Positions 24,285 to 38,089 of a stretch of DNA of 64,000 bases are shown here, piece after piece (position 1 is the first letter of the stretch; every line of letters starts with the position of its first letter). The stretch lies in assembly GCF_024323335.1 (NCBI RefSeq), contig NC_066581.1, positions 343,916,399-343,980,398 on the forward strand, written 5' to 3'. The stretch is from Lathyrus oleraceus. Lineage: Eukaryota; Streptophyta; Magnoliopsida; Fabales; Fabaceae. The translations under genes were made by a program, and so were the position numbers. Under the pieces are notes generated by a model. The model had not been told where the DNA came from and searched no databases. It saw nothing but the letters and a program-made list of their open reading frames with translations.

Positions 24285-25411
24285 ATAGTATGAGTAACTA
24301 CCCCCCCCCCTCCCAAGGGAGTCATACATATATAAGAGGAGTCAATATGCATATGGAATGACCAAAATATGAAAAATCCCACATTTTTCCTATTTAGCCA
24401 AAATAAATGTTTATTTCCAAAGCTTTGACGACTTTTAAGTACAGATAACGTGTTTTGAAGGCTTGAGAACTATAGAAATCGTGGTGGATTAAAGATTTCA
24501 TGAACTTTAGTGATTGAAGACCTCTTTTCTTCCATTAATTTGTAATTTCTACACTTTATGTTTTTCTTTTCTTTTATAGTATGAGTAGCTAACCCCCCCC
24601 CCCCCCCCCCCCCCCCGCCTCCCCAAGGAGTCATACACATATATGAGGAGGCCATAAGCGTATGGAATGACCCAGATATGAAAAATCCCACATTTATCCT
24701 ATTTATCCAAAAAAAAATGTGAATTTCCAAAGGTTGGACGAATTTTTAGTACAAAGAACATGTTTAGAAGGTTGGAGAACTAAAGAACTCGTGGTGGATC
24801 AATGAATGCATGAACTTTAGTGATTGAAGACCTCTTTTCTTCCATTAATTTGTAATTTCTACACTTCCTGTTTTGCTTTTCTTTAATAGTATCAATAGCT
24901 AACCCCCCATCACCCCCCCCCCCCCCACACACATATTCCAGCATACGGGTATCACCAGAAAGGGGGAAAAATGATGCCTCTGCTCATCCGCGTATGGGAT
25001 GGCCCGTACGCGTTTGAGGCCATCCATCCAAGGGCCTGCTACGCAGACCAACACTTTACACGTATGACTCTAGTTGGGCCATACGCCCTACCCTGAGCCA
25101 TACGCATATGAGGTAGTACAAAAAGAAGCCATACGTGTATGACGTAGTACAAAAGGGAGTCATACACATATACGAGGAGGCCATATGCGTATGGAGTGAC
25201 CCGAATATAAATAATCCCACATTTTTCCTATTTAGCCAAAAAAATGTAAATTTCCAAAGGTTAGATGACTTTTGAGTACAAAGAACGTGTTTTGAAGGCT
25301 GGAGAACTGAAGAACTTATGGTGAATCAAGGATTTCATGAACTTTAGTGATTGAAGACCTCTTTTCTTCCATTAATTTGTAATTTCTATACTTTCTGTTT
25401 TGCTTTTCTTT
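24285..25411. repeat. Satellite segment duplicated at 26242-27346
   Basis: Three consecutive units (short, short, long) share private variants with 26242-27346, such as the TATATAAGAGGAGTCAATATG phrase and the unusual AAATAAATGTTTATTTCC. This indicates a block duplication with an offset of about 1957 bp. Confidence 0.75.
24593..24616. repeat. Homopolymer run of 24 C
   Basis: This is one of the longest of the C tracts found in nearly every unit; a 24-base run also lies at 35647-35670. The minus strand is a pure G run with potential for quadruplex formation. Lengths of such runs are unreliable in sequencing. Confidence 0.85.
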
Positions 25412-28400
25412 AATAGTATGAGTAACTAACCCCCCCACCTCCCCCCAAGGGGCTCATACACATATACAAGGAGGCGATATGCGTAGTGAATGACTCAGAT
25501 ATAAAAAATCCCCCATTTTTCCTATTTAACAAAAAAAATGTGATTTTCCAAAGGTTGGACGACTTTGGAATATAGAGAACGTGTTTTGAAGGATGGAGAA
25601 CTGAAGAACTCGTGGTGGATCAAGGCTTTCATGAACTTTAGTGATTGAAGACCTCTTTTCTTCCATTAATTTGAAAATTTTACACTTTCTGTTTTGCTTT
25701 TCTTTAATAATATGAGTAACTAACCCCTTCACCCCTCACACACACACATTCCAGCATACGCATATCACCAGAAAAGGGGAAAAATTGAAGCCTCTGCTCA
25801 TCCGCTTATGGGATGACCCGTAGGCGTGTGAGGCCATCCAGCGAAGGCCCTCCTACGCAGACCAACACCTTACACGTATGACTCTAGTTGGGCCATACGC
25901 CCTACCCTGATCAATACGCGTATGAGGGATACGCGTATGAGGTAGTACAAAAAGGAGCCATACGTGTATGAGGTAGTACAAAAGGGAGTCATACACATAT
26001 ACGAGGAGGCCATATGCGTATGGAATGACCCGGATATAAAAAATCCCACATTTTTCCTATTTAGCCAAAAAATGTGAATTTCCAAAGGTTGGATGACTTT
26101 TGAGTACAGAGAATGTGTTTTAAAGGTTAGAGGACTGAAGAACTCGTGGTGGATCAAGGATTTCATGAACTTTAGTGATTGAAGACCTTTTTTTTTCCAT
26201 AAATTTTTAATTTATACACTTTCTGTTTTTCTTTTCTATAATAGTATGAGTAGCTACCTCACCCCCCTCCCAAGGGATCATACATATATAAGAGGAGTCA
26301 ATATGCATATGGAATGACCAAAATATGAAAAATCCCACATTTTTCCTATTTAGCCAAAATAAATGTTTATTTCCAAAGTTTTGACGACTTTTAAGTACAG
26401 ATAACGTGTTTTGAAGGCTTGAGAACTGTAAAACTCGTGGTGGATTAAAGATTTCATGAACTTTAGTGATCGAAGACCTCTTTTCTTCCATTAATTTGAA
26501 ATTTTTACACTTTATGTTTTTCTTTTCTTTTATAGTATGAGTAGCTAACCCCCCACTCCCCCTCCCCAAGGGAGTCATACACATATATGAGGAGGCCATA
26601 AGCGTATGGAATGACCCGGATATGAAAAATCCCATATTTGTCCTATTTAGCCACAAAAAAAGGGGAATTTCCAAAGCTTGGACGACTTTTTAGTACAAAG
26701 AACATGTTTTGAAGGTTGGAGAACTGAAGAACTCGTGGTGGATCAATGATTGCATGAAGTTTAGTGATTGAAGACCCCTTTTCTTCCATTAATTTGTAAT
26801 TTCTACACTTTCTGTTTTGCTTTTCTCTTATAGTATCAGTAGCTAACCCCCATCACCCCCCCCACACACATTCCAGCATACGGGTATCACCAGAAAGGGG
26901 GAAAATTGATGCCTCTGCTCATCCGCGTATGGGATGGCCCGTACGCGTTTGAGGCCATCCATCCAAGGGCCTCCTACGCAGACCAACACTTTACACGTAT
27001 GACTGTAGTTGGGCCATACGCCCTACCCTGAGCCATACACATATGAGGTAGTACAAAAATAAGCCATACGTGTATGACGTAGTACAAAAGGGAGTCATAC
27101 ACATATACGAGGAGGCGATATGCGTATGGAATGACCCGGATATGAAAAAGCCCACACTTTTCCTATTTAGCCAAAAAAATGTGAATTTCCGAAGGTTGGA
27201 TGACTTTTAAGTACAGAGAACGTGTTTTTAAGGCTGGAGAACTGAAGAACTCGTGGTGAATCATGGATTTCATGAACTTTAGTGATTGAAGACCTCTTTT
27301 CTTCCATTAATTTGTAATTTCTATACTATTGGTTTTGCTTTTCTTTAATAATATGAGTAGCTACCCCCCTCCCCCCCACACCCACACACATTCCAGCATA
27401 CTCGTATCAACAGAAAGGGGGAAAATTTTATGCCTCTGCTCATCCGCGTATGGGATGGCCCGTACACGGATGAGGCCATCCAGCGAAGGCCCTCCTACAC
27501 AGGGCAACAACTTACACGTATGACTCTAGGTGGCCCATACGCCCGACCCTGATCCATACGCGTATGAGGTAGTACAAAAAGGGGCCATACATATATGAGG
27601 TAGTACAAAAGGGAGTCATACACATATACGAGGAGGCCATATGCGTATGGAATTACCCAGATATGAAAAAGCCCACATTTTTCCTATTTAGCCAAAAGAA
27701 ATTGAAATTCCAAAGGTTGGATGACTTTTGAGTACAAAGAACGTGTTTTGAAGGCTGGAGAACTCAAGAACTCGTAGTGGATCAAGGATTTCATGAATTT
27801 TAGTGATTGAAGACCTCTTTTCTTCCATTAATTTGTAATTTCTATACTTTCTGTTTTTCTTTTCTATAAGAGTATGAGTAGCTACCCCCCCCCCCCCCCC
27901 CCCCCGCCCTACAACGGAGTCATACACATATCCGAGGAGACCATATGCATATGAAATGACCCAGATATGAAAAAGCCCATATTTATCCTATTTAGCCAAA
28001 AAAATCTGAATTTTGAAAGGTTGAACGAGTTTTGAGTACAGAGAACGTGTTTTGAAGGCTGGAGAACTGAAGAACTCCTGGTGGATCAAGGATTTCATGA
28101 ACTTTAGTGATTGAAGACCTCTTTTCTTCCATTAATTTGTAATTTCTACACTTTCTGTTTTGCTTTTCTTTAATAGTATCTGTAGCTAACCCCCCATCAC
28201 CCCGCACACACACATTCCTGCATACGGGTATCACCAGAAAGGGGGCAAAATTCATGCCTCTGCTCATCCGCGTATGGCATGGCCCGTACACGTTTGAGGC
28301 CATCCATCCAAGGGCCTCCTACGCAAACCAACACTTTACACGTATGACTCTAGTTAGGCCATACGCAATACCCTGAGCCATACGCATATGAGTTAATACA

Positions 28401-29382
28401 AAAAGAAGCCATACGTGTATGACGTAGTACAAAAGGGAGTCATATACATATACGAGGAGGCCATATGCGTATGGAATGACCCGTATATGAAAAAGCCCAC
28501 ATTTTTCCTATTTAGCCAAAAAAATGTGAATTTCCAAATGTTGGATGACTTTTGAGTATAGAGAACGTGTTTTGAAGGCTGGAAAACTGAAGAAATCGTG
28601 GTGGATCAAGGATTTCATGAACTTTAGTGATTGAAGACCTCTTTTCTTCCATTAATTTGTAATTTCTATTCTTTCTGTTTTTCTTTTCTATAATAGTATG
28701 AGTAGCTACCCCCCCCCCACACACACACACACACAAGGGAGTCATACACATATCCGAGAAGCCAATATGCGTATGGAATGACCCGGATATGAAAAATCCC
28801 ACATTTTTCCTATTTTGCCCAAAAAATATAAATTTCCAAAGGTTGGACGACTTTTGAGTACATAGAACATGTTTTGAAGGCTTGAAAACTGTAGAACTCG
28901 TGATGGATCAAGGATTTCATGAACTTTAGTGATTGAACACCTCTTTTCTTCCATTAATTTGAAATTTCTACACGTTCTATTTTTCTTTTCTTTAATAGTA
29001 TGAGTAGCTAAGCCCCCTCCCCTCAGGGAGTCATACACATATACAAGAAGGCCATATGCGTATGGAATAACTAGGATATTAAAAATACCACATTTTTCCC
29101 ATTTAATAAAAAAAATGTGAATTTCCAAAGGTTGGACGACTTATGAGTACAAAGAACGTGTTTTGAAGGCTGGAGAACTGAAGAACTCGTTGTGAATCAA
29201 GGCTTTCTCGAACTTTAGTGATTGAAGACCTCTTTTCTTCCATTAATTTGTAATTTCTATACTATTTGTTTTGCTTTTCTTTAATAATATGAGTAGCTAA
29301 CCCCCCCCCCCCCACACACACACACACACATTCAAGCATACATGTATCAATAGAAAGGGGGCAAAATTCATGCCTCTACTCA

Positions 29383-29490
29383 GTGTAGGGCGTATGGCCC
29401 AACTAGAGTCGTACGTGTAAGGTGTTCGCCTGCATAGGAGGGCCTTCGCTGGATGGCCTCATACGTGTATGGGCCATCCCATACGCGGAT
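29383..29490. repeat. Micro-inversion inside a long satellite unit
   Basis: Between GCCTCTACTCA and TGATAGTA, about 108 bp run in reverse complement relative to all other long units. GGGCGTATGGCCCAACTAG appears where others read the complement, and CATACGCGGATG closes the segment. The breakpoints fall at TCA/TGA, which are complementary. Confidence 0.88.
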
Positions 29491-32394
29491 GATAGTAAAA
29501 AAGGAGCCATACGTATATGAGGTAGTACAAAAGGGAGTCATACACATATACGAGGAGGCCATATGCATATAGAATTACCCAAATATGAAAAAACCAACAT
29601 TTTTCCTATTTAGTCAAAACAAATTGAATTTCCAAAGGTTGGATGACTTTTGAGTACATAGAACATGTTTCGAATGCTGGAGAATTGAAGAACTCGTGGT
29701 GGATCAAGGATTTCCTAGGCTTTAGTGATTGATGACCTATTTTCTTCCATTAATTTGTAATTTCTATACTTTCTACTTTTCTATTCTTTAATAGTATAAG
29801 TAGCTCACCCCCGCCCCCCACAAGGGAGTCATACACATATACGAGGAGGCCATATGCGTATGGAATGACCCGGATATGAAAAATCCCACATTTTTCCTAT
29901 TTAGCCAAAAAAAATGTGAATTTCTAAAGGTTGGACGAGTTTTGAGTATAAAGAATGTGTTTTGAAGGTTGGAGAACTGAAGAACTCGTGTTGGATCAAT
30001 GATTTCATGAACTTTAGTGATTGAAAACCTCTTTTCTTCCATTAATTTGTATTTTTTACACTTTCTGTTTTGCTTTTCTTTAATAGTATCAGTAGATAAC
30101 CATCCATCACCCCCCCCATACACACATTCCAGCATACGGGTATCACCAGAAGGGGAAAAAATTCATGCCTCTGCTCATCCGCGTATGGGATGGCTCATAC
30201 GCGTATGAGGCCATCCATCCAAGGCGCTCCTACACAGACCAACACTTTACCTGTATGAGTCTAGTTGGGCCATACGCCCTACCCTGAGCCATACCCATAT
30301 GAGGTAGTACAAAAAGGAGTCATACATGTATGACATAGTACAAAAGTGAGTCATACACATATACAAGGAGGCCATATGCGTATAAAATGACCCGGATATG
30401 AAAAAGCCCACATTTTTCCTATTTACCCAAAAAAAGTATGAATTTCCAAAGGTTGGATGTTTTTTGAGTACAGAGAACGTGTTTTGAAGGCTGGAGAACT
30501 GAAGAAATCGTGGTGGATCAAGGATTTCATGAACTTTAGTGATTGAAGACCTCTTTTCTTCCATTAATTTGTAATTTCTATACTTTCTGTTTTTCTTTTC
30601 TATAATAGTATGAGTAGCTAACCCCCCCTCCCCCACAAGGGAATCATACACATATCCGAAGAGGCCATATGCGTATGGAATGACTCAGATATGAAAAATC
30701 CCACATTTTTCCTATTTAGCCAAAAAAAAAGTCAAATTCCAAAGGTTGGAGGACTTTAGAGTACAGACAATGTGTTTTGAAGGCTTGAGAACTGTAGAAC
30801 TTGTGGTGGATCAAGGATTTCATGAACTTTAGCGATTGAACACCTTTTTTCTTCCATTAATTTGAAATTTCTACAGTTTCTGTTTTTCTTTTCTTTAATT
30901 GTATAAGTAGCTACCCCCCCTCCCCCCCAAGGGAGTCATACACATATACAAGAAGGCCATATGCGTATGGAATGACTCGGATATGAAAAATCCCACAATT
31001 TTCCCATTTAGCCAAAAAATGTGAATTTCCAAAGGTTCGACGACTTTTGAGTATAAAGAACATGTTTTGAAGGCTGGAGAACTGAAGAACTTGTGGTGGA
31101 TCAAGGCTTTCTTGAACTTTAGTGATTGAAGACCTCTTTTCTTCCATTAATTTGTAATTTCTATACTTTCTGTTTTTCTTTTCTATAATAGTATGAGTAG
31201 CTACCCCGCGCTACAAGGGAGTTATACACATATCCGAGAAGGCCATATGCGTAAGGAATGACCCGGATATGAAAAATCCCACATTTTTCATATTTAGCCA
31301 AAAAAATGTGAATTTCCAAAGGTTGGATGACTTTTGAGTACTTAGAACATGTTTTGAAGGCTTGAGAACTGTAGAACTCGTGGTGGATCAAGGCTTTCAT
31401 GAACTTTAGTGATTAAAGACCTCTTTTCTTCCCTTAATTTGTAATTTTTACACTATTTTTTTTACTTTTCTTTAATAATATGAGTAGCTAACTCCCCTCC
31501 CCCCCCCCACACACACACATTCCAGCATACGCGTATCAACAGAAAGGGGGAAAATTCATGGCTCTGCTCATCAGCGTATGGGATGGCCCATACACGTATG
31601 AGGCCATCCAGCGAATACCCTCATACGCAGACCAACACCTTACACGTATGACTCTAATTGGGCCATACGCCCTACCCTGAGCCATACGCGTTTGAGGTAG
31701 TACAAAAAGGAGCCATACGTGTATGAGTTAGTACAAAAGCGACCATATGCATATGGAATGACCTGGTTGAACGACTTTTGAGTATAGAGAACGTGTTTTG
31801 AAGGCTGGAAAACTGAAGAACTCGTGGTGGATCAAGGATTTTATGAACTTTAGTGATTGAAGACCTCTTTTCTTTAATAGTATCTGTAGCTAACCCCCCA
31901 TCACACCCACACACACACATTCCAACATACGGGTATCACCAGAAAGGGGGGAAAATTCATGCCTCTGCTCATCCGCGTATGGGATGGCCCGTACGCGTAT
32001 GAGGACATCTATCCTAGGCCCTCCTACGCAGACCAACACTTTACCCGTATGACTCTAGTTGGGCCATACACCCTACCCTGAGCCATACCCATATTAGGTA
32101 GTACAAAAAGAAGTCATACATGTATGACATAGTACAAAAGGGAGTCATACACATACGAGGAGGCCATATGCGTATGGTATGACTCGGATATGAAAAAACC
32201 CACATTTTTCCTATTTACCCAAAAAAAATGTGAATTTCCAAAGGTTGGATGACTTTTGAGTATAGAGAACGTGTTTTGAAGGCTGGAAAACTGAAGAAAT
32301 CGTGGTGGATCAAGGATTTCATGAACTTTAGTGATTGAAGACCTCTTTTCTTCCATTAATTTGTAATTTCTATTCTTTCTGTTTTTCTTTTCTA

Positions 32395-34558
32395 TAATAG
32401 TATGAGTAGCTACCCCCCCCCCCCCCCCCCCACACACACATAAGGGAGTCATACACATATCCGAGAAGCCAATATGCGTATGGAATGACCCGGATATGAA
32501 AATCCCACATTTTTCCTATTTAGCCCAAAAAATATAAATTTCCAAAGGTTGGACGACTTTTGAGTACATAGAACATGTTTTGAAGGCTTGAAAACTGTAG
32601 AACTCGTGATGGATCAAGGATTTCATGAACTTTAGTGATTGAACACCTCTTTTCTTCCATTAATTTGAAATTTCTACACGTTCTATTTTTCTTTTCTTTA
32701 ATAGTATGAGTAGCTAAGCCCCCTCCCCCCAGGGAGTCATACACATATACAAGAAGGCCATATGCGTAAGGAATGACTAGGATATGAAAAATCCCACATT
32801 TTTCCCATTTAATAAAAAAAATGTGAATTTCCAAAGGTTGGACGACTTATGAGTACAAAGAACGTGTTTTGAAGGCTGGAGAACTGAAGAACTCGTTGTG
32901 AATCAAGGCTTTTATGAACTTTAGTGATTGAAGAGCTCTTTTCTTCCGTTAATTTGTAATTTTTACACTATTTGTTTTACTTTTCTTTAATAATATGAGT
33001 AGCTAACCCCCCCCCCCCTGGTCACATACACACACACACATTCCAGCCCACGGGTATCACTAGAAAGGGTGAAAAAATCATACGCGTATGGGATGGTCTG
33101 TCTCATATGAGGCCATGCAACGAAGATCCTCATACGCAGACCAACACCTTACACGTATGACTCTAGTTGGGCCATACGCCCTACCCTGATCCATACACGT
33201 ATGAGGTAGTACAAAAGGGAGTCACACAAATAAACGAGGAGGCCATATGCGTATTGAATTACCTGGATATGAAAAAGCCCACATTTTTCCTATTTAGCTA
33301 AAACAAATTGAATTTCCAAAGGTTGGACAACTTTTGAGTACATAGAATGTGTTTTCAAGGCTGAAGAACTCGTCGTGGATTAAGGATTTCATGAACTTTA
33401 GTGATTGAAGACCTCTTTTTTTCCATTAATTTGTAATTTCTACACTTTCTATTTTTCTTTTCATTAATAGTACGAGTAACTTACCCCCCCCCACAAGGGT
33501 GTTATAGACATATACGAGGAAGCCATATGCGTATGGAATGACCCGAATATGAAAAATACCGTATTTTTCCTATTTAGCCAAAAAAATGTGAATTTCCAAA
33601 GGTTGGACGAAGTTTGAGTATACAGAACGTGTGTTGAAGGATGGAGAACTGAAGAACTCGTGGTGGATCAAGGATTTGTATGAACTTTAGTGATTGAAGA
33701 CCGCTTTTCTTCCATTAATTTGTAATTTCTACACTTTCTGTTTTGCTTTTCTTTAATTGTATGAGTAGCTACCCCCCTCCCCCCAAGGTAGTCATACACA
33801 TATACGATGAGGCCATATGCGTATGGAATAAACCGGATATGAAAAATCCCACATTTTTCCTATTTAGCCAAGAAATGTGAATTTCCAAAGGTTGGACGAC
33901 TTTTGAGTACAGAGAACGTGTTTTGAAGGTTGAAGAACTGAAGAACTCGTGGTGGAACAACGATTTCATGAAATTTAGTGATTGGAAACCTCTTTTCTTC
34001 CATTAATTTGTAATTTCTACACTTTCTGTTTTTCTTTTCTTTAATAGTATGAATAGCTACCCCCGCCCCACACACACACATTCTAGCATACATGTATCAC
34101 CAGACAGGGGGAAAAATTCATGCGTCTGCTCATCAGCGTATGGGATGGCCCGTACGCGTAAGAGTCCATCCAGCCAAGGCCATCCTACAAAGACCAACAC
34201 CTTACACGTATGAGTCTAGTTGGGCCATACGCCCTACCCAGAGCCATACGCATTTGAGGTAGTACAAAAAGGAGCCATACGTCTATGAGTTATTACAAAA
34301 GGGAATCATACACATATCCGAGGAGACAATATGCATATGGAATGACCCGGAAATGAAGGAGCCCACATTTTTCCTATTTAGACAAAAAAAAATGTGAATT
34401 TCCAAAGGTTGGACGACTTTTGATTACATAGAACGTGTTTTGAAGGCTGGAGAACTGAACAAATCGTGGTGGATCAAGGATTTCATGAACTTTAGTGATT
34501 GAATACCTCTTTTCTTCCATTAATTTGTAATTTCTATTCTTTCTGTTTTTCTTTTCTA
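32395..34558. repeat. Higher-order satellite repeat, copy 1 (six units)
   Basis: Six units in the order short-short-long-short-short-long recur almost unchanged at 34559-36736. The offset is 2163-2177 bp, the variation lying mostly in C-run length. For example, the 104-codon minus-strand frame at 32520-32834 is identical to 34684-34998. Confidence 0.9.
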
Positions 34559-36736
34559 TAATAGTATGAGTAGCTACCCCCCCCCCCCCCCCCCCACACA
34601 CACACAAGGGAGTCATACACATATCCGAGAAGCCAATATGCGTATGGAATGACCCGGATATGAAAATCCCACATTTTTCCTATTTAGCCCAAAAAATATA
34701 AATTTCCAAAGGTTGGACGACTTTTGAGTACATAGAACATGTTTTGAAGGCTTGAAAACTGTAGAACTCGTGATGGATCAAGGATTTCATGAACTTTAGT
34801 GATTGAACACCTCTTTTCTTCCATTAATTTGAAATTTCTACACGTTCTATTTTTCTTTTCTTTAATAGTATGAGTAGCTAAGCCCCCTCCCCCCAGGGAG
34901 TCATACACATATACAAGAAGGCCATATGCGTAAGGAATGACTAGGATATGAAAAATCCCACATTTTTCCCATTTAATAAAAAAAATGTGAATTTCCAAAG
35001 GTTGGACGACTTATGAGTACAAAGAACGTGTTTTGAAGGCTGGAGAACTGAAGAACTCGTTGTGAATCAAGGCTTTTATGAACTTTAGTGATTGAAGAGC
35101 TTTTTTCTTCCGTTAATTTGTAATTTTTACACTATTTGTTTTACTTTTCTTTAATAATATGAGTAGCTAACCCCCCCCCCCCCGGTCACATACACACACA
35201 CACATTCCAGCCTACGCGTATCACTAGAAAGGGTGAAAAAATCATATGCGTATGGGATGGCCTGTCTCATATGAGGCCATGCAACGAAGATCCTCATACG
35301 CAGACCAACACCTTACACGTATGACTCTAGTTGGGCCATACGCCCTACCCTGATCCATACACGTATGAGGTAGTACAAAAGGGAGTCACACAAATAAACG
35401 AGGAGGTCATATGCGTATTGAATTACCTGGATATGAAAAAGCCCACATTTTTCCTATTTAGCTAAAACAAATTGAATTTCCAAAGGTTGGACAACTTTTG
35501 AGTACATAGAATGTGTTTTCAAGGCTGAAGAACTCGTCGTGGATTAAGGATTTCATGAACTTTAGTGATTGAAGACCTCTTTTTTCCATTAATTTGTAAT
35601 TTCTACACTTTCTATTTTTCTTTTCATTAATAGTACGAGTAACTTACCCCCCCCCCCCCCCCCCCCCCCCACAAGGGTGTTATACACATATACGAGGAGG
35701 CCATATGCATATGGAATGACCCGAATATGAAAAATACCATATTTTTCCTATTTAGCCAAAAAAATGTGAATTTCCAAAGGTTGGACGAAGTTTGAGTATA
35801 CAGAACGTGTGTTGAAGGATGGAGAACTGAAGAACTCGTGGTGGATCAAGGATTTGTATGAACTTTAGTGATTGAAGACCGCTTTTCTTCCATTAATTTG
35901 TAATTTCTACACTTTCTGTTTTGCTTTTCTTTAATTGTATGAGTAGCTACCCCCTCCCCCCAAGGTAGTCATACACATATACGATGAGGCCATATGCGTA
36001 TGGAATAAACCGGATATGAAAAATCCCACATTTTTCCTATTTAGCCAAGAAATGTGAATTTCCAAAGGTTGGACGACTTTTGAGTACAGAGAACGTGTTT
36101 TGAAGGTTGAAGAACTGAAGAACTCGTGGTGGAACAACGATTTCATGAAATTTAGTGTTTGGAAACCTCTTTTCTTCCATTAATTTGTAATTTCTACACT
36201 TTCTGTTTTTCTTTTCTTTAATAGTATGAATAGCTACCCCCGCCCCACACACACACATTCTAGCATACATGTATCACCAGACAGGGGGAAAAATTCATGC
36301 GTCTGCTCATCAGCGTATGGGATGGCCCGTACGCGTATGAGTCCATCCAGCCAAGGCCATCCTACGCAGACCAACACCTTACACGTATGAGTCTAGTTGG
36401 GCCATACGCCCTACCCAGAGCCATACGCATTTGAGGTAGTACAAAAAGGAGCCATACGTGTATGAGTTATTACAAAAGGGAATCATACACATATCCGAGG
36501 AGACAATATGCATATGGAATGACCCGGAAATGAAGAAGCCCACATTTTTCCTATTTAGACAAAAAAAATGTGAATTTCCAAAGGTTGGACGACTTTTGAT
36601 TACATAGAACGTGTTTTGAAGGCTGGAGAACTGAAGAACTCATGGTGGATCAAGGATTTCATGAACTTTAGTGATTGAACACCTCTTTTCTTCCATTAAT
36701 TTGTAATTTTTATACTTTCTGTTTTTCTTTTCTTGA
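34559..36736. repeat. Higher-order satellite repeat, copy 2 (six units)
   Basis: This near-identical copy of 32395-34558 shares private variants such as GTACGAGTAACTTACC and GGTCACATACAC. A more diverged set with the same unit order and spacing lies at 38090-40295. Confidence 0.9.
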
Positions 36737-38089
36737 ATAGTATGAGTAGCTACCCCCCCCCCCCCCAAGGGAGTGATACACATATACGAGGAGGCTATAT
36801 GCGTATGGAATGACCCGAATATGAAAAAGCCCACATTTTTCCAATTTACCCAAAAAAATGTGAATTTCCAAAGGTTTGACGACTTTTGAGTACAAAGAAC
36901 GTGTTTTGAAGGTTTGAGAACTGAAGAACTCGTGGTGGATCAAGGATTTCATGAACTTTAGTGATTCAAGACCTATTTTCTTCCATTAATTTATAATTTC
37001 TACACTTTATATTTTTATTTTCTTTAATAGTATGAGTAGCTACCCCCCCCCCCCCCCCCCCCCAAGGGAGTCATACACATATACGAGGAGGCCATATATG
37101 CGTATGGAATGACCCGGACATGAAAAATCTTACATTTTTCCTATTTAGCCAAAAAAATGTGAATTTCCAAAGGTCGGATGACTTTTGAGTACAGAGAACG
37201 TGTTTTGAACGATGAAGAACTGAAGAGTTCGTGGTGGATCAAGGATTTCATTAACTTTACTGATTGAAGTCCTCTTTTCTTCCATTAATTTCTAATTTCT
37301 ACACTTTCTGCTTTTTTTTCTTTAATAGAATGAGTGGCTACCCTCCCCCCCCCCCCCCAAGGTAGTCATACACATATATGCGTATGGAATGACCCGGATA
37401 TGAAAAATCCCACATTTTTCCTATTTAGCCAAAAAAATGTGAATTTCCAAAGGTTGGACGACTTTAAGGTACAAAGGACGTGTTTTGAAGGCTGGAGAAT
37501 TGAAGAACTCGTGGTGTATCAAAGATTTCATGAACATTAGTGATTGAAGACCTCTTTTCTTCCATTTATTTGTAATTTCTACACTTTCTCTTTCGCTTTT
37601 CTATAGTAGTATGACTAGCTACCCCCCTCCCCCCCACACACACCTTCCAGCATACACGTATCACCAGAAAGGGGAAAAATTTCATGCCTCTGCTCATCCG
37701 CGTATGGGATGGCCCGTACCCGTATGAGGCCATCCATGCAAGGCCCTCCTACGCAGACCAACACTTTACCCGTATGACTCATGTTGGGCCATACGCCCTA
37801 CCATGAGCCATAAGTGTATGAGGTAGTACAAATGGGAGTCATACACATATACGAGGAGGCCATATGCGTATGGAATGACCCGGATATAAAAAAGCCCACA
37901 CTTTTCCTATTTACCCAAAAAAATGTGAATTTCCAAAGGTTGGATGACTTTTGAGTATAGAGAACGTGTTTTGAAGGCTAGAGAACTGAAGAAATCGTGG
38001 TGGATCAAGGATTTCATGAACTTTAGTGATTGAAGACCTCTTTTCTTCCATTAATTTGTAATTTCTATACTTTCTATTTTTCTTTTCTT

